Source: Ulva prolifera (lineage: Eukaryota; Chlorophyta; Ulvophyceae; Ulvales; Ulvaceae). Taken from it: DNA of 64,000 nucleotides. How positions within the stretch are numbered: the stretch's first letter is position 1; every line of letters starts with the position of its first letter. This document shows, one piece after another, positions 62,301 through 64,000 of the stretch. The DNA lies in assembly GCA_023078555.1 (NCBI GenBank), contig CM041197.1:3072501-3136500 (forward strand). The letters are read 5' to 3'. The notes under the pieces are model-generated. The model was not told where the DNA came from. It was given only the letters and a program-made list of their open reading frames with translations, and did no database searches. The position numbers and the translations under genes were made by a program.

Positions 62301-62650
62301 AGCACAGCAAAAAACCCCAGACAACAACCAACCACAAATGCATCAAACGCCCATGCCGCTAGACCTCTATCATTGTACTCAGCTCGTGAAGTTTACAAAG
62401 AATCCGCTTTCAAGCTTAGCTTGGGCGCCAGATTGTTGCGCGGGCGAGCCTTGAGCCCCGGTGCAAGTTGAACACTTGCATACGCGCGCTTCTGCCATGC
62501 TCCCTGCCTTCGCGTGTCCATGGCTGACCCCCATGTTGCTAGACCTCCATTTTACTCAGCTCGTAAAGTATACAAGGAATCAGCTTTCAAGCCTAGATTG
62601 GGCGCTTGATTATTGCGCGGGCGAGCCTTGAAACCCGGTGCACGTTGAAC
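59385..62650. repeat. 1,231/1,411-bp higher-order repeat carrying the 146-bp insertion
   Basis: Segments starting with GAGAAGCT(C/T)ACAAAG and GGGCCCCGG variants recur at 59417, 60828 and 62059 (shifts 1,411 and 1,231 bp), each with the same 146-bp element copy (59562, 60973, 62204). The 180-bp difference between shifts is one monomer. Confidence 0.82.
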
Positions 62651-63147
62651 ACTTGCATACGCGCGCTTCTGCCATGCTCCCTGCCTTCGCGTGTCCATGG
62701 CTGACCCCCATGTTGCTAGACCTCCATTTTACTCAGCTCGTAAAGTATACAAGGAATCAGCTTTCAAGCCTAGATTGGGCGCTTGATTATTGCGCGGGCG
62801 AGCCTTGAAACCCGGTGCACGTTGAACACTTGCATACGCGCGCTTCTGCCATGCTCCCTGCCTTCGCGTGTCCATGGCTGACCCCCATGTTGCTAGACCT
62901 CCATTTTACTCAGCTCGTAAAGTATACAAGGAATCAGCTTTCAAGCCTAGATTGGGCGCTTGATTATTGCGCGGGCGAGCCTTGAAACCCGGTGCACGTT
63001 GAACACTTGCATACGCGCGCTTCTGCCATGCTCCCTGCCTTCGCGTGTCCATGGCTGACCCCCATGTTGCTAGACCTCCATTTTACTCAGCTCGTAAAGT
63101 ATACTAAACTACACTAAGTTACACATATCTGGCCATTGTATGGCAAA

Positions 63148-63337
63148 TCCGGTGGATGACTTTGTGGGTTGAGTGCTGTGGCCGTGGGGCGTTTGATGCA
63201 TTTGTGGTTGGTTGTTCTCTGGGGTTTTTGGTTGTGTTGCTTTCTTGTGGTTGCTGGTGTGGCGGCCGGTCGCTGGGTTGGCTTGATGTTGTCTGTTTGC
63301 TTTGCCATACAATGGCCAGTTATGTGTAACTTGATTG
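63148..63337 (+). mobile_element. Short non-LTR-type retroelement inserted into another copy of itself
   Basis: 190 bp flanked by a 13-bp target duplication ATTGTATGGCAAA (63135-63147 and 63338-63350). The flanks are an older, oppositely oriented fragment of the same family (63111-63147 and 63351 to about 63380). The 3' end reads GTGTAACTTGATTG, i.e. TTGA repeated. Confidence 0.85.
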
Positions 63338-63736
63338 ATTGTATGGCAAAGCAAACAGACAACATCAAGCCAACCCAGCGAAGTGCACAATGAACACTTG
63401 CATACGCGTGCTTCTGCCATGCTCCCTGCCTTCGCGTGTCCATGGCTGACCCCAACGCCGCTAGACCTCCATCATTGTACTCAGTTCTTGAAGTATACAA
63501 GGAATCAGCTTTCAAGCCTAAAATTGGGCGCTTGATTATTGCGCGGGCGAGCCTTGAAACCCGGTGCACGTTGAACACTTGCATACGCGCGCTTCTGCCA
63601 TGCTCCCTTCCTTTGCGTGTCCATGGCTGACCCCAATGCCGCTAGACCTCCATCATTGTACTCAGTTCGTGATGTATACAAAGAATCCGCTTTCAAGCTT
63701 AGATTGGGCGCCGGATTGTTGCGCGGGCGAGCCTTG

Positions 63737-63982
63737 TGTCGAGAGAAATAGGTTTAGTCTAGGCCAATGTGAACATGCATGTAGTTGACTCACTTGTGTG
63801 ATCATGAGGGTCGTGACAGAAGGGCGTACTCTGCATATATAGTCTAGATGTGGGCAGTGAGCTCTATCGAGTCTCACTGACCTTCCCTCTGTCACGACAG
63901 GTATGTCTACGTCTCTGCATCGTTCATGTCATGCTCCTGTATCTGTAAATCGAGTCTCACTGACCTTCCCTCTGTCACGACA
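63737..63982 (+). mobile_element. Solo LTR of a second copia-like family
   Basis: 246 bp starting TGTCGAGAGAAATAGG and ending GTCACGACA, flanked by the 5-bp target duplication CCTTG (63732-63736 and 63983-63987). The start resembles the copia LTR of this window (TGTTGAGAGAAGTG). The terminal segment of about 32 bp, CGAGTCTCACTGACCTTCCC through CACGACA, occurs twice, just as in the other LTR family. Confidence 0.88.
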
Positions 63983-64000
63983 CCTTGAGCCCGGGTGCAC
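63983..64000. repeat. Satellite monomer resuming at the right edge
   Basis: CCTTGAGCCCGGGTGCAC is the normal monomer sequence, so the array continues beyond the window. Confidence 0.85.

Larger units (their letters stand above)
51573..63736. repeat. 180-bp satellite, array block C
   Basis: About 65 monomers plus inserted short elements. Between 53261 and about 54250 two monomer types alternate strictly (AAGTATAC...TTTCAAGC and AAGAATAC...TTTAGAGC), making a 360-bp dimer. From 54175 to about 57900, units shift by 722, 902, 722 and 722 bp; from about 58500 to 62650, larger units shift by 1,411 and 1,231 bp. The array is near-continuous to the right edge. Confidence 0.95.

Overview
This window looks like nuclear DNA from a green alga (Chlorophyta). 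The evidence is intron-rich genes with GC-rich exons, GT-AG introns, a TGTAA-type polyadenylation signal, a motile-cilium gene (DRC2), plant/algal-style Ty1/copia retrotransposons and a long 180-bp satellite array. Species and class cannot be fixed from sequence alone; a trebouxiophyte or chlorophycean alga is a reasonable guess. It is not bacterial: no operons, Shine-Dalgarno sites or CRISPR arrays were seen.

The left 28.8 kb is gene space. In order: the first exon of an S49-family peptidase running off the left edge (-); ribosomal protein eS19 (-); axonemal dynein regulatory complex subunit 2 (DRC2/CCDC65, +, eight exons whose phases all agree); a very large receptor-like gene (-) with a signal peptide, an ectodomain, one membrane span, a roughly 1,000-residue Ser/Pro/Gly-rich cytoplasmic stretch and a C-terminal protein-kinase fold whose catalytic aspartate is replaced; and a GH38 lysosomal-type alpha-mannosidase (+, about 14 exons). 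RPS19/DRC2 and receptor/mannosidase are divergent pairs; DRC2 and the receptor gene converge.

From about 28.9 kb to the right edge the window is a satellite array with a monomer of about 180 bp. Monomers are arranged in nested higher-order repeats: a 360-bp dimer, 721/722-bp tetramers, and units of 1,231, 1,411 and 2,506 bp. The array is broken only by mobile elements: an intact copia element (35291-40028, 309-bp LTRs, AGTAT target duplication), a second decayed copia copy on the opposite strand (46280-51572), a 321-bp terminal-repeat miniature element (TRIM) inserted in that copy with a tRNA-like interior, a solo LTR of the TRIM, several copies of a short non-LTR-type element with long target duplications and a TTGA-type 3' end, and a solo LTR of another copia-like family at the right edge. 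Long plant-like monomer, higher-order structure and nested copia elements together make this a candidate centromere or pericentromere beginning about 150 bp past the mannosidase stop codon.

The most unusual items are the candidate centromeric array, the TRIM with a Pol III-like interior, a shared frame change between integrase and reverse transcriptase in both copia copies, LTRs that duplicate their own terminal segment, and the receptor pseudokinase.
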